DNA of 9,708 nt from Candidatus Segatella albertsiae. GTDB taxonomy: Bacteria > Bacteroidota > Bacteroidia > Bacteroidales > Bacteroidaceae. Positions 1-6,364 of this stretch are shown here, piece after piece (the first letter of the stretch is position 1; every line of letters starts with the position of its first letter). The notes under the pieces were generated by a model that had not been told where the DNA came from, ran no database searches, and worked only from the letters and a program-made list of their open reading frames with translations. Made by a program: the position numbers and the translations under genes. Where the stretch lies: assembly GCA_002451555.1 (NCBI GenBank), contig DKCU01000044.1, positions 36,652 through 46,359 on the forward strand, in the 5' to 3' direction.

Positions 1-45
1 ATGTGTGGCAAGACGCGGTGGAACTTCTACGACTTTTGATGTTTT
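1..45 (+). other. Possible 3' end of an upstream gene, reading frame unresolved
   Basis: Two plus-strand frames run in from the window edge and stop early. One ends in the peptide NFYDF with a TGA at 37-39. The other ends in VELLRLLMF with a TGA at 43-45. Either could be the tail of an upstream coding region, because a promoter for the next gene begins right there. There is too little sequence to choose a frame or name a product. Confidence 0.25.
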
Positions 46-65
46 GAATAAATATACTAACTTTG
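35..65 (+). promoter_or_regulatory. Bacteroidetes-type promoter for the 122-aa membrane protein
   Basis: TTTG at 35-38 is followed after 19 bp by TAACTTTG at 58-65, a full match to the Bacteroidetes housekeeping consensus TTTG-N19-21-TAnnTTTG. Transcription would start near position 70, giving a leader of about 65-70 nt before the ATG at 138. No strong Shine-Dalgarno sequence precedes that ATG, as is usual in this phylum. Confidence 0.75.
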
Positions 66-137
66 CATCATATTTTAATAAAATTGTAGAATATCAGATT
101 ACGTTTCTAAGTACGATTAAACTGAAAGGCAAACTTT

Positions 138-506
138 ATGGAGAAAGAATTTGAGGACTATTGGAACATGCATCAGAAGCATTTGGTGCTGAATGCACCA
201 GAGAATTTGAGGACAGAATACATGGAAGCAGGACGTTTGGATTCTCCTGTGGATTGGCTTTGCTTCATTTTCCCTATTGGTGTCGGTATCATTTTGCAAC
301 CCCTGTTGGGTTTCGCAAGTGAGATTCTTTCCTGGGGCATTGTTTTGATGGTGGTCGTCGTCCTCTTTGTGCTGATGCAAATGATCAAGCCACATCTGAC
401 GAAGAAAAAATCGGAGACTCAGGTCTTGAAAGAAATCAAGAAATTCTATTATGACCGTTATAAAAAAACAGGTAGTTTAGATATGTTGGAACCTTGGCAA
501 GATTGA
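138..506 (+). CDS. Unknown protein with two membrane segments
   Basis: I do not recognise the family of this 122-aa protein. Residues 1-38 are soluble and charged. Two hydrophobic stretches follow, about residues 39-60 (WLCFIFPIGVGIILQPLLGF) and 64-83 (rich in V, L and M). A basic stretch (KPHLTKKK, 84-91) and a soluble tail ending in EPWQD come last. There is no signal peptide and no visible catalytic motif. A lysine-rich region after the second segment suggests both termini lie in the cytoplasm, an inference from the positive-inside rule. The ATG at 138 is the first in frame after a good promoter, and the gene ends in its own terminator, so it is probably monocistronic. The clean promoter, start and terminator support a real gene. 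Function unknown. Confidence 0.8.
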   Translation: MEKEFEDYWNMHQKHLVLNAPENLRTEYMEAGRLDSPVDWLCFIFPIGVGIILQPLLGFASEILSWGIVLMVVVVLFVLMQMIKPHLTKKKSETQVLKEIKKFYYDRYKKTGSLDMLEPWQD

Positions 507-526
507 TTTTGCCAAGGTTTTCTTTT
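490..526 (+). terminator. Intrinsic terminator overlapping the stop codon
   Basis: A perfect 11-bp inverted repeat (AACCTTGGCAA at 490-500, TTGCCAAGGTT at 509-519) with an 8-nt loop is followed by TTCTTTTT. The left arm encodes the last codons of the 122-aa protein, and the TGA (504-506) lies in the loop. It serves the plus strand. On the minus strand no T-tract follows the stem, so it is not a good terminator for convergent hemW. Confidence 0.85.
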
Positions 527-560
527 TGATAAATCCATGGTTTGCATACATGAGGGGGTG

Positions 561-1805
561 TTAAACAATCATGAAATCGCTCATGATGTCATCTGAGATG
601 TAGATGCCTTCTCGTGTGAGTGTCAGATTCCGTCTGTCATGGCTCAGTCTCATCAACCCTCTTTCGATTTTCTTTTCTGCCTCTTTCAGCAGTTGCTTGA
701 GGTAGGCTTCCCCAAATTCTTTTCTCATCCATTCCAGATTGATACCTTCACTTGTTCTCAATGCGGTGGTTATCAGGTCGTTATATCTAGTGGATAGGTC
801 TAGTCTCTCTTCTTCAGAAGGCAGTACTCCTTGGCTGATCTTCGCCATGTACTCATGGATGTTATCTACGTTCCAACTTCTGGTTACTTCGATTTTGCCA
901 TTTTCCATGATGTTCCTTCGGTAAGAATGAGCGGCAGCTCCCAAGCCGATGTAGGGTATTTCGTGCCAGTAGCTGCTGTTGTGGCGAGAATGGTAACCAG
1001 GTTTGGCGAAGTTGCTTATTTCGTAATGGATGTAACCTGCTGATGTCAGTTTGTCTATCAGCGTCTCGTACATACTTCGGCTTGTCTCCTCGTTGATTTC
1101 CTGTATCTTGTTTTGTTCCAGTAGCTTGTAGAGTGCCGTGCCTTCCTCGTACATGAGGCTGTAAGCGGAGATGTGCTCCACATGCAGGTCGATGGCATGT
1201 TGGATGTCGCTCGTCCAATCTTCAAGTGTCTCTTCTGGAAAACCGAACATGAGGTCGATGCTGATGTTTTTTATGCCAGCTTTCCTGAGTCGGGTAACCG
1301 CTTGCTCTACTTCCTGGGCGTTGTGGCGGCGGTGCAGAAAACGCAATCGCTTATCGGAGAAAGTTTGAGCACCCATGCTGATACGATTGACGGGGAGTTT
1401 TTTCAGAGTTTGGCAGAAATCCTCCGTCACATCATCAGGATTGCATTCCATGGTGATTTCCATTCCCTCGAACGGATTTATATGGCAATAGAATTCTTCA
1501 CTCTTCACTCTTTGTTCTTCACTCTCTTTGCTCTTCACTCTTTGTTTTTCACTTAAAAAGAGGCGAACGCCATCGAATAGGCGCATGAGTTGTTCGCTTG
1601 AAAGTTGGCTAGGTGTGCCACCTCCAAGGTAAATGGTTTGTATTTGTTGGTCTGTCCCCATCTCCGACACTACAGGTCTCAGTGCCATCTCCTTGCAGAG
1701 AGCATCGATATAAGCATCCCTCAGTTTGAGCGAGGTGGTGCTATAGAAACCGCAATAGATGCAGCGGCTTTCACAAAATGGAATATGTATATATAATCCT
1801 GCCAT
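561..1805 (-). CDS. hemW: HemW-like radical SAM haem chaperone
   Basis: HemW proteins are radical-SAM relatives of coproporphyrinogen oxidase HemN that bind haem and pass it to haemoproteins. Many are misannotated as oxygen-independent coproporphyrinogen oxidase. This 414-aa protein has the [4Fe-4S] motif C11-x3-C15-x2-C18 right after the start, GGGTPS (61-66), MGAQTF (144-149), HRRH (158-161), YEISNFA (261-267), RHN (274-276) and GLGAAAHS (287-294). A HemN_C-like winged region fills the C-terminal third. The position of the iron-sulfur motif fixes the ATG at 1803-1805. Family members are usually about 375-390 aa; the excess is a Lys/Glu/Arg/Ser-rich insertion at about residues 85-113, between a helix and the strand EITMECNP, encoded largely by DNA repeats. 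It lies away from the visible motifs, so the protein is probably still functional. It is convergent with the 122-aa gene and divergent from fusA2. Confidence 0.93.
   Translation of the reverse strand: MAGLYIHIPFCESRCIYCGFYSTTSLKLRDAYIDALCKEMALRPVVSEMGTDQQIQTIYLGGGTPSQLSSEQLMRLFDGVRLFLSEKQRVKSKESEEQRVKSEEFYCHINPFEGMEITMECNPDDVTEDFCQTLKKLPVNRISMGAQTFSDKRLRFLHRRHNAQEVEQAVTRLRKAGIKNISIDLMFGFPEETLEDWTSDIQHAIDLHVEHISAYSLMYEEGTALYKLLEQNKIQEINEETSRSMYETLIDKLTSAGYIHYEISNFAKPGYHSRHNSSYWHEIPYIGLGAAAHSYRRNIMENGKIEVTRSWNVDNIHEYMAKISQGVLPSEEERLDLSTRYNDLITTALRTSEGINLEWMRKEFGEAYLKQLLKEAEKKIERGLMRLSHDRRNLTLTREGIYISDDIMSDFMIV
1489..1553 (-). repeat. Purine-rich repeat inside the hemW coding region
   Basis: On the hemW sense strand this stretch consists of two imperfect 30-nt direct repeats built from shorter GAGTGAA/GAAGAGT-like units. 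It encodes EKQRVKS and EEQRVKS ten residues apart. The 18-mer GAAGAGTGAAGAATTCTA (sense, 1506 to 1489) recurs exactly at 6284-6301 between rprX and rprY. The insertion keeps the hemW frame open. Confidence 0.8.
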
Positions 1806-1813
1806 ATTATCAA

Positions 1814-1834
1814 AACTTCTAACTTCTAACTTCC
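1814..1834 (-). repeat. Three tandem heptamers in the hemW 5' leader
   Basis: AACTTCT, AACTTCT and AACTTCC follow each other without gaps on the plus strand. As hemW sense RNA this reads GGAAGTT-AGAAGTT-AGAAGTT, ending 9 nt before the hemW ATG. The unit resembles the GAGTGAA-type units at 1489-1553 and 6266-6301. Confidence 0.8.
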
Positions 1835-1882
1835 CTATATATATAATAAGGTGTAACCCTCGTTTATTGCTTTAATTTAGTG

Positions 1883-1890
1883 CAAAATTA
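1883..1890 (-). promoter_or_regulatory. Candidate -7 element of the hemW promoter
   Basis: Read on the minus strand this is TAATTTTG, a full match to TAnnTTTG. I find no TTTG at the expected 19-21 bp upstream, so only the -7 element is supported. A start near 1878 would give a leader of about 70 nt that includes the heptamer repeats. Confidence 0.5.
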
Positions 1891-1930
1891 CTAATATGTT
1901 TTAAAAGTAGAGCATTTTTGGTACAGAAAT

Positions 1931-1962
1931 TTTGCATAATTCAGAAAAAAGTGCTAACTTAG
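1931..1962 (+). promoter_or_regulatory. Candidate promoter of fusA2
   Basis: TTTG at 1931-1934 is followed after 20 bp by TAACTTAG at 1955-1962, one mismatch from TAnnTTTG. Initiation near 1967-1969 would leave a leader of about 80 nt before the fusA2 ATG at 2048. The mismatch fits a weaker or activator-dependent promoter, which is inference. Confidence 0.55.
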
Positions 1963-2047
1963 AGGCTGAAAAAGAAAATGGACTCATTGGGTCCACCTTT
2001 TATCTTATTGACAATTTAAAGTATAACCCTTAAAATCTATAAGCGTC

Positions 2048-4210
2048 ATGAGAGTTTATCAGACTAACGAGATTAAAAACATTGCATTGCTGGGCAGTGC
2101 GGGTAGCGGCAAGACTACACTTGCCGAGAGTATGTTATTTGAAGCAGGCGTCATCAAGCGTAGAGGCTCTGTAGAAGCGAAGAATACGGTGAGCGACTAC
2201 TTCCCTGTAGAGTTGGAGTATGGTTACTCTGTTTTTCCTACTGTTTTTCATGTAGAGTGGAACAATAAGAAACTGAATATTATTGATTGTCCTGGAAGCG
2301 ATGACTTCGTGGGCGGTGCCATCACATCTATGAATGTGACCGACCAAGCGGTGATTCTGATCAATGGTCAGTATGGTCCGGAGGTTGGTACACAGAACAA
2401 TTTCCGTTATACCGAGAAATTGGGCAAGCCTGTCATCTTCCTCGTCAATCAGTTGGATTCCGATAAATGTGATTTCGATAACATCATCGCCAACATGAAG
2501 GACATCTATGGTCCTAAGTGCGTGCAGATACAATATCCTATAGAGACTGGCCCTGGCTTCAATGCTCTCATTGACGTACTTCTGATGAAAAAATATTCTT
2601 GGAAGCCAGAGGGTGGTGCTCCTATCATCGAGGATATTCCTGAGGAGGAGATGGACAAAGCGATGGAATTGCACAAGGCTCTTGTTGAGGCTGCAGCCGA
2701 AAATGACGAGGGCTTGATGGAGAAGTTCTTCGAGAGCGAAAGCTTAACCGAGGACGAGATGCGCGAGGGTATTCGCAAGGGTTTGGTTACCCGAAGCATC
2801 TTCCCTGTGTTCTGTGTTTGCGCCGGCAAGTCCATGGGCGTGCGCCGTTTGATGGAGTTCTTGGGCAATGTGGTGCCTTTTGTTGACGATATGCCTAAGT
2901 TGCACAATACTCGTGGCGAGGAGATTACTCCTGATGCCAAGGGCCCTGAGAGTCTTTACTTCTTCAAGACAGGTATGGAGCCTCATATCGGTGAGGTGAG
3001 CTACTTCAAGGTGATGAGTGGTTGCGTGAAGTCGGGTGATGACTTGACCAATGCCGACCGTGGAAGCAAGGAGCGTATCGGACAGATTTATGCTTGCGCT
3101 GGCGCCAACCGTGTGCCTGTGGAGCAGTTGAACGCCGGTGACATCGGTTGTACGGTGAAGTTGAAAGATGTCAAGACAGGTAATACTTTGAATGGCAAGG
3201 ATGCTGAGTGGCGCTTTGACTTCATCAAGTATCCTAACCCTAAATATTCTCGTGCCATCAAGGCTGTCAACGCACAGGATACCGAGAAGTTGATGGCTGC
3301 CTTGCTGAAGATGCGCCAGGAAGACCCTACATGGGTGGTGGAGCAGAGCAAGGAGTTGCGCCAGGTCATCGTGAGAGGTCAGGGTGAGTTCCATCTCCGT
3401 ACCTTGAAGTGGCGTCTGGAGAACAACGAGAAACTCAATGTCGTGTTCGAGGAACCTCGCATTCCTTATCGTGAGACGATTACCAAGAAAGCTCGTGCCG
3501 AATATCGCCATAAGAAACAAAGTGGTGGCGCAGGTCAGTTTGGTGAGGTTCATCTCATCGTGGAGCCATACGCAGAGGGTATGCCGGACCCAACTTCTTT
3601 CACATTCAATGGTCAGGAGTTCAAGATGAACATCAAGAGCCGTGAGGAGGTTGACTTGGAGTGGGGCGGCAAGTTGGTATTCCTCAACTCCGTGGTAGGT
3701 GGTGCCATCGACGCTCGATTCATGCCTGCCATCTTGAAGGGTATCATGGACTGTATGGAGCATGGGCCTCTGACAGGTAGTTATGCCCGTGATGTACGTG
3801 TCATCGTCTATGATGGCAAGATGCACCCAGTGGATAGCAATGAGCTTTCGTTCATGTTGGCTGCGCGCCATGCCTTCAGTGATGCTTTCAAACAGGCTGG
3901 TCCGAAGATTCTAGAACCAATCTATGACTTGGAGGTTTATGTACCTGCCGACTTCATGGGTGATGTGATGAGCGACTTGCAAGGTCGTCGTGCCTTGATT
4001 ATGGGTATGGACAGCGAGGCTGGTTATCAGAAGTTGAGTGCTAAGATTCCATTGAAGGAACTTGCCAATTACTCCATCTCGCTCAGTTCGTTGACAGGTG
4101 GTCGTGCTTCCTTCACGACTAAGTTTGCTAGCTACGAGTTGGTTCCTAACGACATCCAAGGCAAGTTGATTGCCGAGCATGAGGCAGAGTTGGCCAAGGA
4201 AGAAGAGTAA
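2048..4210 (+). CDS. fusA2: EF-G-like translation GTPase (EF-G2 type) with altered switch II
   Basis: This 720-aa protein has the full EF-G layout. The G domain has P-loop GSAGSGKTT (16-24), switch II DCPGSDDF (80-87) and NQLD (134-137). Domain II lies around 300-400 and domain III around 400-475. Domain IV has GGAGQFGEV (493-501), and domain V has ILEPIYDLEV (621-630) and GGRASFTTKF (684-693). A short acidic tail follows. It is not the housekeeping EF-G, which reads AHxDAGKTT, RGITI, DTPGHVDF and NKMD at these sites. Here Ser84 replaces the catalytic His, the switch I Thr position appears to be Ser61, and Gln135 replaces the Lys of NKxD. It resembles Thermus EF-G-2. It is probably the counterpart of Bacteroides thetaiotaomicron EF-G2, reported to support translocation without GTP hydrolysis and to be needed for gut colonisation; that equivalence is inference. 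REP-like repeats follow it. Confidence 0.92.
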   Translation: MRVYQTNEIKNIALLGSAGSGKTTLAESMLFEAGVIKRRGSVEAKNTVSDYFPVELEYGYSVFPTVFHVEWNNKKLNIIDCPGSDDFVGGAITSMNVTDQAVILINGQYGPEVGTQNNFRYTEKLGKPVIFLVNQLDSDKCDFDNIIANMKDIYGPKCVQIQYPIETGPGFNALIDVLLMKKYSWKPEGGAPIIEDIPEEEMDKAMELHKALVEAAAENDEGLMEKFFESESLTEDEMREGIRKGLVTRSIFPVFCVCAGKSMGVRRLMEFLGNVVPFVDDMPKLHNTRGEEITPDAKGPESLYFFKTGMEPHIGEVSYFKVMSGCVKSGDDLTNADRGSKERIGQIYACAGANRVPVEQLNAGDIGCTVKLKDVKTGNTLNGKDAEWRFDFIKYPNPKYSRAIKAVNAQDTEKLMAALLKMRQEDPTWVVEQSKELRQVIVRGQGEFHLRTLKWRLENNEKLNVVFEEPRIPYRETITKKARAEYRHKKQSGGAGQFGEVHLIVEPYAEGMPDPTSFTFNGQEFKMNIKSREEVDLEWGGKLVFLNSVVGGAIDARFMPAILKGIMDCMEHGPLTGSYARDVRVIVYDGKMHPVDSNELSFMLAARHAFSDAFKQAGPKILEPIYDLEVYVPADFMGDVMSDLQGRRALIMGMDSEAGYQKLSAKIPLKELANYSISLSSLTGGRASFTTKFASYELVPNDIQGKLIAEHEAELAKEEE

Positions 4211-4218
4211 AATCACGC

Positions 4219-4278
4219 GCCTTGAAAGGGTAATATAAGTATGTGCCATAAGTCACAAACTATGCGCCCTGAAAGGGC
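4219..4278 (+). repeat. Two direct copies of a short REP-like palindrome
   Basis: GCCTTGAAAGGG at 4219-4230 and GCGCCCTGAAAGGGC at 4264-4278 are copies of one motif. Each has a 4-5 bp stem (GCCCT/AGGGC) around GAA. Another copy sits at 4332-4344 and inverted copies at 4372-4384 and 4439-4451. They begin nine bases after the fusA2 stop and have no T-tract, so they are not standard terminators. Confidence 0.75.
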
Positions 4279-4282
4279 AATC

Positions 4283-4435
4283 AGCACCAAGCCCAGGGCA
4301 ACGCCCTAGGTCTGAAATCATTTATGAAAGTCGCCCTGAAAGGGTAAAAGCAATGAAAATGAATTGCTTTTGCCCTTTCAGGGCGACTTTTGTTGGTACT
4401 ATTATAACCCAGGGCGTTGCCCTGGGCTTGGTGCT
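4283..4435. repeat. Nested inverted repeat, REP/BIME-like element
   Basis: The outer arms 4283-4311 and 4407-4435 are 29 nt each and complementary at 28 of 29 positions. Each arm is itself locally palindromic around CCCAGGGC-AACG-CCCT. They enclose a second hairpin at 4324-4393. The GC-rich, palindrome-in-palindrome form is like REP elements mobilised in other bacteria by REP-associated Y1 transposases (RAYT). No transposase is present in this window. The class assignment is inference from form. Confidence 0.8.
4324..4393. repeat. Long perfect hairpin inside the REP-like element
   Basis: Arms 4327-4354 and 4363-4390 pair over 28 bp with a single G-U wobble, around an 8-nt loop (GAAAATGA). 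Three more pairs, one A-T and two G-U wobbles, extend it to 4324 and 4393. In RNA this would be very stable and could block transcription coming from fusA2 or protect its 3' end. The right arm ends in ACTTTTG, a weak T-tract at best. Confidence 0.85.
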
Positions 4436-4541
4436 TCTGGGCTTTCAGCCCGACTCTGTCGCACTCTCTTTAGTGCTTTTAGACTTTCAGCCCGACTCTG
4501 TCGCACTCTCTTTAGTGCTTCTGGGCTTCAGCCCACCACCC
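4434..4541 (+). repeat. 42-bp tandem repeat, about 2.5 copies
   Basis: Unit 1 (4434-4475) and unit 2 (4476-4517) are each 42 bp and differ at only three positions. A partial third copy starts at 4518 and fades near 4541. Each unit holds a short hairpin (GGGCTTTCAGCCC in unit 1) plus the spacer GACTCTGTCGCACTCTC. Because 42 is a multiple of three, the repeat keeps a frame open and creates a spurious reading frame with a 14-residue repeat. From 4542 to 4691 I see only AT-rich DNA. Confidence 0.85.
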
Positions 4542-4691
4542 TTAATAACCATCTGTATTTATGACACGCTTTTCATGAAATAGTAATTGCTTTAGTTGTA
4601 AATATGTAATTATCCGCTCTATGATTAGTTAATAATATTAAAAGTGCTTGAAATAATTAACGGAAAAGTGTTAAGCCATTAAGTTTTTTCC

Positions 4692-4699
4692 TATCTTTG
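4692..4699 (+). promoter_or_regulatory. -7 element five bases upstream of the rprX ATG
   Basis: TATCTTTG is a full match to TAnnTTTG. The upstream box is poor: at 21 bp distance the sequence is AGTG (4667-4670) rather than TTTG. Since initiation normally falls a few bases after this element, the transcript would begin at or next to the ATG at 4705 and have essentially no leader. Confidence 0.55.
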
Positions 4700-4704
4700 C
4701 CCCC

Positions 4705-6264
4705 ATGAAGAAAAGAACAATTTGGATTATAGCAATCATCATGGGCTTTTCGTTCCTTGCTTTGCTCTTCTTGCAGTTGAGCTATATTCAAGAAATGGTG
4801 AATATGAAGAAGGAACAGTTTGACGAGTCTGTCAACAGAGCCTTATATCAAGCTTCAAGAAACTTGGAGCTCAACGAGACCTTGCGCTATCTGGAGAAGG
4901 ATGTCAACGAGACGGAACGCAAGGCCAATCGGAAAGATTCCGTTGGTACGAGAAGCGGACAGCCGGATGGAACGGTGCAGCATTCACATCAGTATTCGGT
5001 GGTCGGCAAGGATGGCACTGTTTATTCCTCCTTTGAGTTGAAGACGATAGCAACGAATCCTGGCAACATGCCAAAGGCTATGATTCTTCGAAGCGACAAG
5101 AACTCCATCAATGAGACACAGAAGTCATTGCAGGAAATCGTCAAGAATCGATACGTCTATCAGAAGGCTCTCCTGGATGAGGTGGTCTATTCCATTCTTT
5201 ATTCGGCGTCCGACAAACCTTTGAAGGAGCGTATCAACTTCAAGCAGTTGGACCAGGACTTGAAGGCGGAGATGATGAACAATGGCATCGACATTCCTTA
5301 TCATTTCACGGTGACTACCCAAGATGGCAGGGAAGTGTATCGTTGTCCTGATTATTCTGACGAAGGCGAGGAATACAGTTATTCTCAAGTATTGTTCCGC
5401 AACGACCCTCAGTCAAAGATGGGCGTGGTCAAGGTTCATTTCCCAGATATGAACAGTTATATCTTCTCCAGTGTGCGGTTTATGATACCGAGCATCATCT
5501 TCACTCTGGTGCTGCTAGTGACCTTCATCTTTACGATAGTTGTCATCTTCCGCCAGAAGAGATATACGGAAATCAAGAACGACTTCATCAACAATATGAC
5601 CCATGAGTTGAAGACGCCTATCGCAAGCATCAGTTTGGCGGCGCAGATGTTGAATGATTCTTCGGTCAGCAAGAGCGAGCAAATGCAGAAGCATCTGGGT
5701 AGCGTCATCAATGATGAGTCAAAGCGACTTAGGTTCTTGGTGGAAAAGGTCTTGCAGATGAGTATGTTTGACCGCAAGAAGGCAGTGTTCAAAAAAAAGG
5801 AACTGGACTTGAACGAAATGGTGGAGAATATCGCCAACTCGTTTACCCTTCGAGTGGAACATACGGGTGGAAAGGTCTATACAGACATCGAGGCCATTGA
5901 CTCCGGCATCTATGTGGATGAGGTTCACTTCCAGAATGTCATCTTCAACTTGATGGACAACGCTGTGAAATATCGTAAGCCAGACGCTCCGCTCAACATC
6001 ACGATGAAGACTTGGAATGATGACCAACACCTATATCTCTCCATCACGGATACAGGAATGGGTATGAAGAAGGAGAACTTAAAGAAAATCTTCGATAAGT
6101 TCTATCGAGTTCATACGGGAAATGTACATGATGTGAAAGGCTTTGGTCTGGGTTTGGCATACGTCAAGAAAATCGTTGACTTGCATGACGGCGAAATCAA
6201 GGTAGAGAGCGAGTTGGGCAAGGGCACAACTTTCACCATCAAACTCCCGGTGATACATGAGTAG
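4705..6264 (+). CDS. rprX: RprX-type sensor histidine kinase
   Basis: This 519-aa inner-membrane kinase autophosphorylates and passes phosphate to RprY, encoded next. A basic N-terminus (MKKR) leads into TM1 at about 6-28. A periplasmic sensor region of about 230 residues follows, then TM2 at about 257-283 and a short linker. The HisKA domain has the H-box FINNMTHELKTP with phospho-acceptor His300. The ATPase domain has the N-box NLMDN (Asn419), G1 box DTGMGM (449-454), F-box FDKFYRV (463-469) and G2 box GFGLGLAY (479-486). All catalytic residues are present. The first ATG is preferred because later Met codons (13, 31, 34) would shorten or remove TM1. Order, size and the downstream regulator match RprX/RprY of Bacteroides fragilis. 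The periplasmic ligand is unknown. The 100-bp gap to rprY has no obvious promoter, so the pair is probably co-transcribed. Confidence 0.92.
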   Translation: MKKRTIWIIAIIMGFSFLALLFLQLSYIQEMVNMKKEQFDESVNRALYQASRNLELNETLRYLEKDVNETERKANRKDSVGTRSGQPDGTVQHSHQYSVVGKDGTVYSSFELKTIATNPGNMPKAMILRSDKNSINETQKSLQEIVKNRYVYQKALLDEVVYSILYSASDKPLKERINFKQLDQDLKAEMMNNGIDIPYHFTVTTQDGREVYRCPDYSDEGEEYSYSQVLFRNDPQSKMGVVKVHFPDMNSYIFSSVRFMIPSIIFTLVLLVTFIFTIVVIFRQKRYTEIKNDFINNMTHELKTPIASISLAAQMLNDSSVSKSEQMQKHLGSVINDESKRLRFLVEKVLQMSMFDRKKAVFKKKELDLNEMVENIANSFTLRVEHTGGKVYTDIEAIDSGIYVDEVHFQNVIFNLMDNAVKYRKPDAPLNITMKTWNDDQHLYLSITDTGMGMKKENLKKIFDKFYRVHTGNVHDVKGFGLGLAYVKKIVDLHDGEIKVESELGKGTTFTIKLPVIHE

Positions 6265-6265
6265 A

Positions 6266-6301
6266 AAGTGAGGAGTTAAGAACGAAGAGTGAAGAATTCT
6301 A
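6266..6301 (+). repeat. Purine-rich repeat between rprX and rprY
   Basis: Immediately after the rprX stop lies a run of GAAAGTGAGGAGTTAAG-type units ending in GAAGAGTGAAGAATTCTA (6284-6301). This 18-mer is identical to one in the hemW coding region. The rest of the gap to rprY is AT-rich with no recognisable promoter or terminator. Confidence 0.75.
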
Positions 6302-6364
6302 ATACTAATTCGCAACACTCAACATTAATTTAAAAGAATATTAACAATTTAAAACGATAAGATT

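Noticed and set aside
561..1805. Annotation as coproporphyrinogen III oxidase HemN
   Set aside because: The iron-sulfur motif sits at residue 11 and the motifs YEISNFA, RHN and GLGAAAHS fit the HemW group. True HemN is longer and has its cysteine motif further in.
2744..3871. Minus-strand frame of 375 codons
   Set aside because: It is antisense to fusA2, whose product has clear EF-G motifs across the whole span. The antisense peptide is rich in His and Leu with no recognisable domain.
2048..4210. Tetracycline-resistance ribosomal protection protein (TetM/TetQ type)
   Set aside because: Those proteins keep the DTPGH motif and the NKxD motif. The P-loop GSAGSGKTT and switch II DCPGSDD here fit the EF-G-2 group.
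4434..4541. CRISPR-like array
   Set aside because: The whole 42-bp unit is repeated without unique spacers, there are only 2.5 copies, and no cas gene is near. It is a simple tandem repeat.
4353..4583. Plus-strand reading frame of 76 codons (and an overlapping one at 4364-4564) with a 14-residue repeat
   Set aside because: It lies wholly in the REP-like palindromes and the 42-bp tandem repeat. The open frame is a by-product of a unit length divisible by three.
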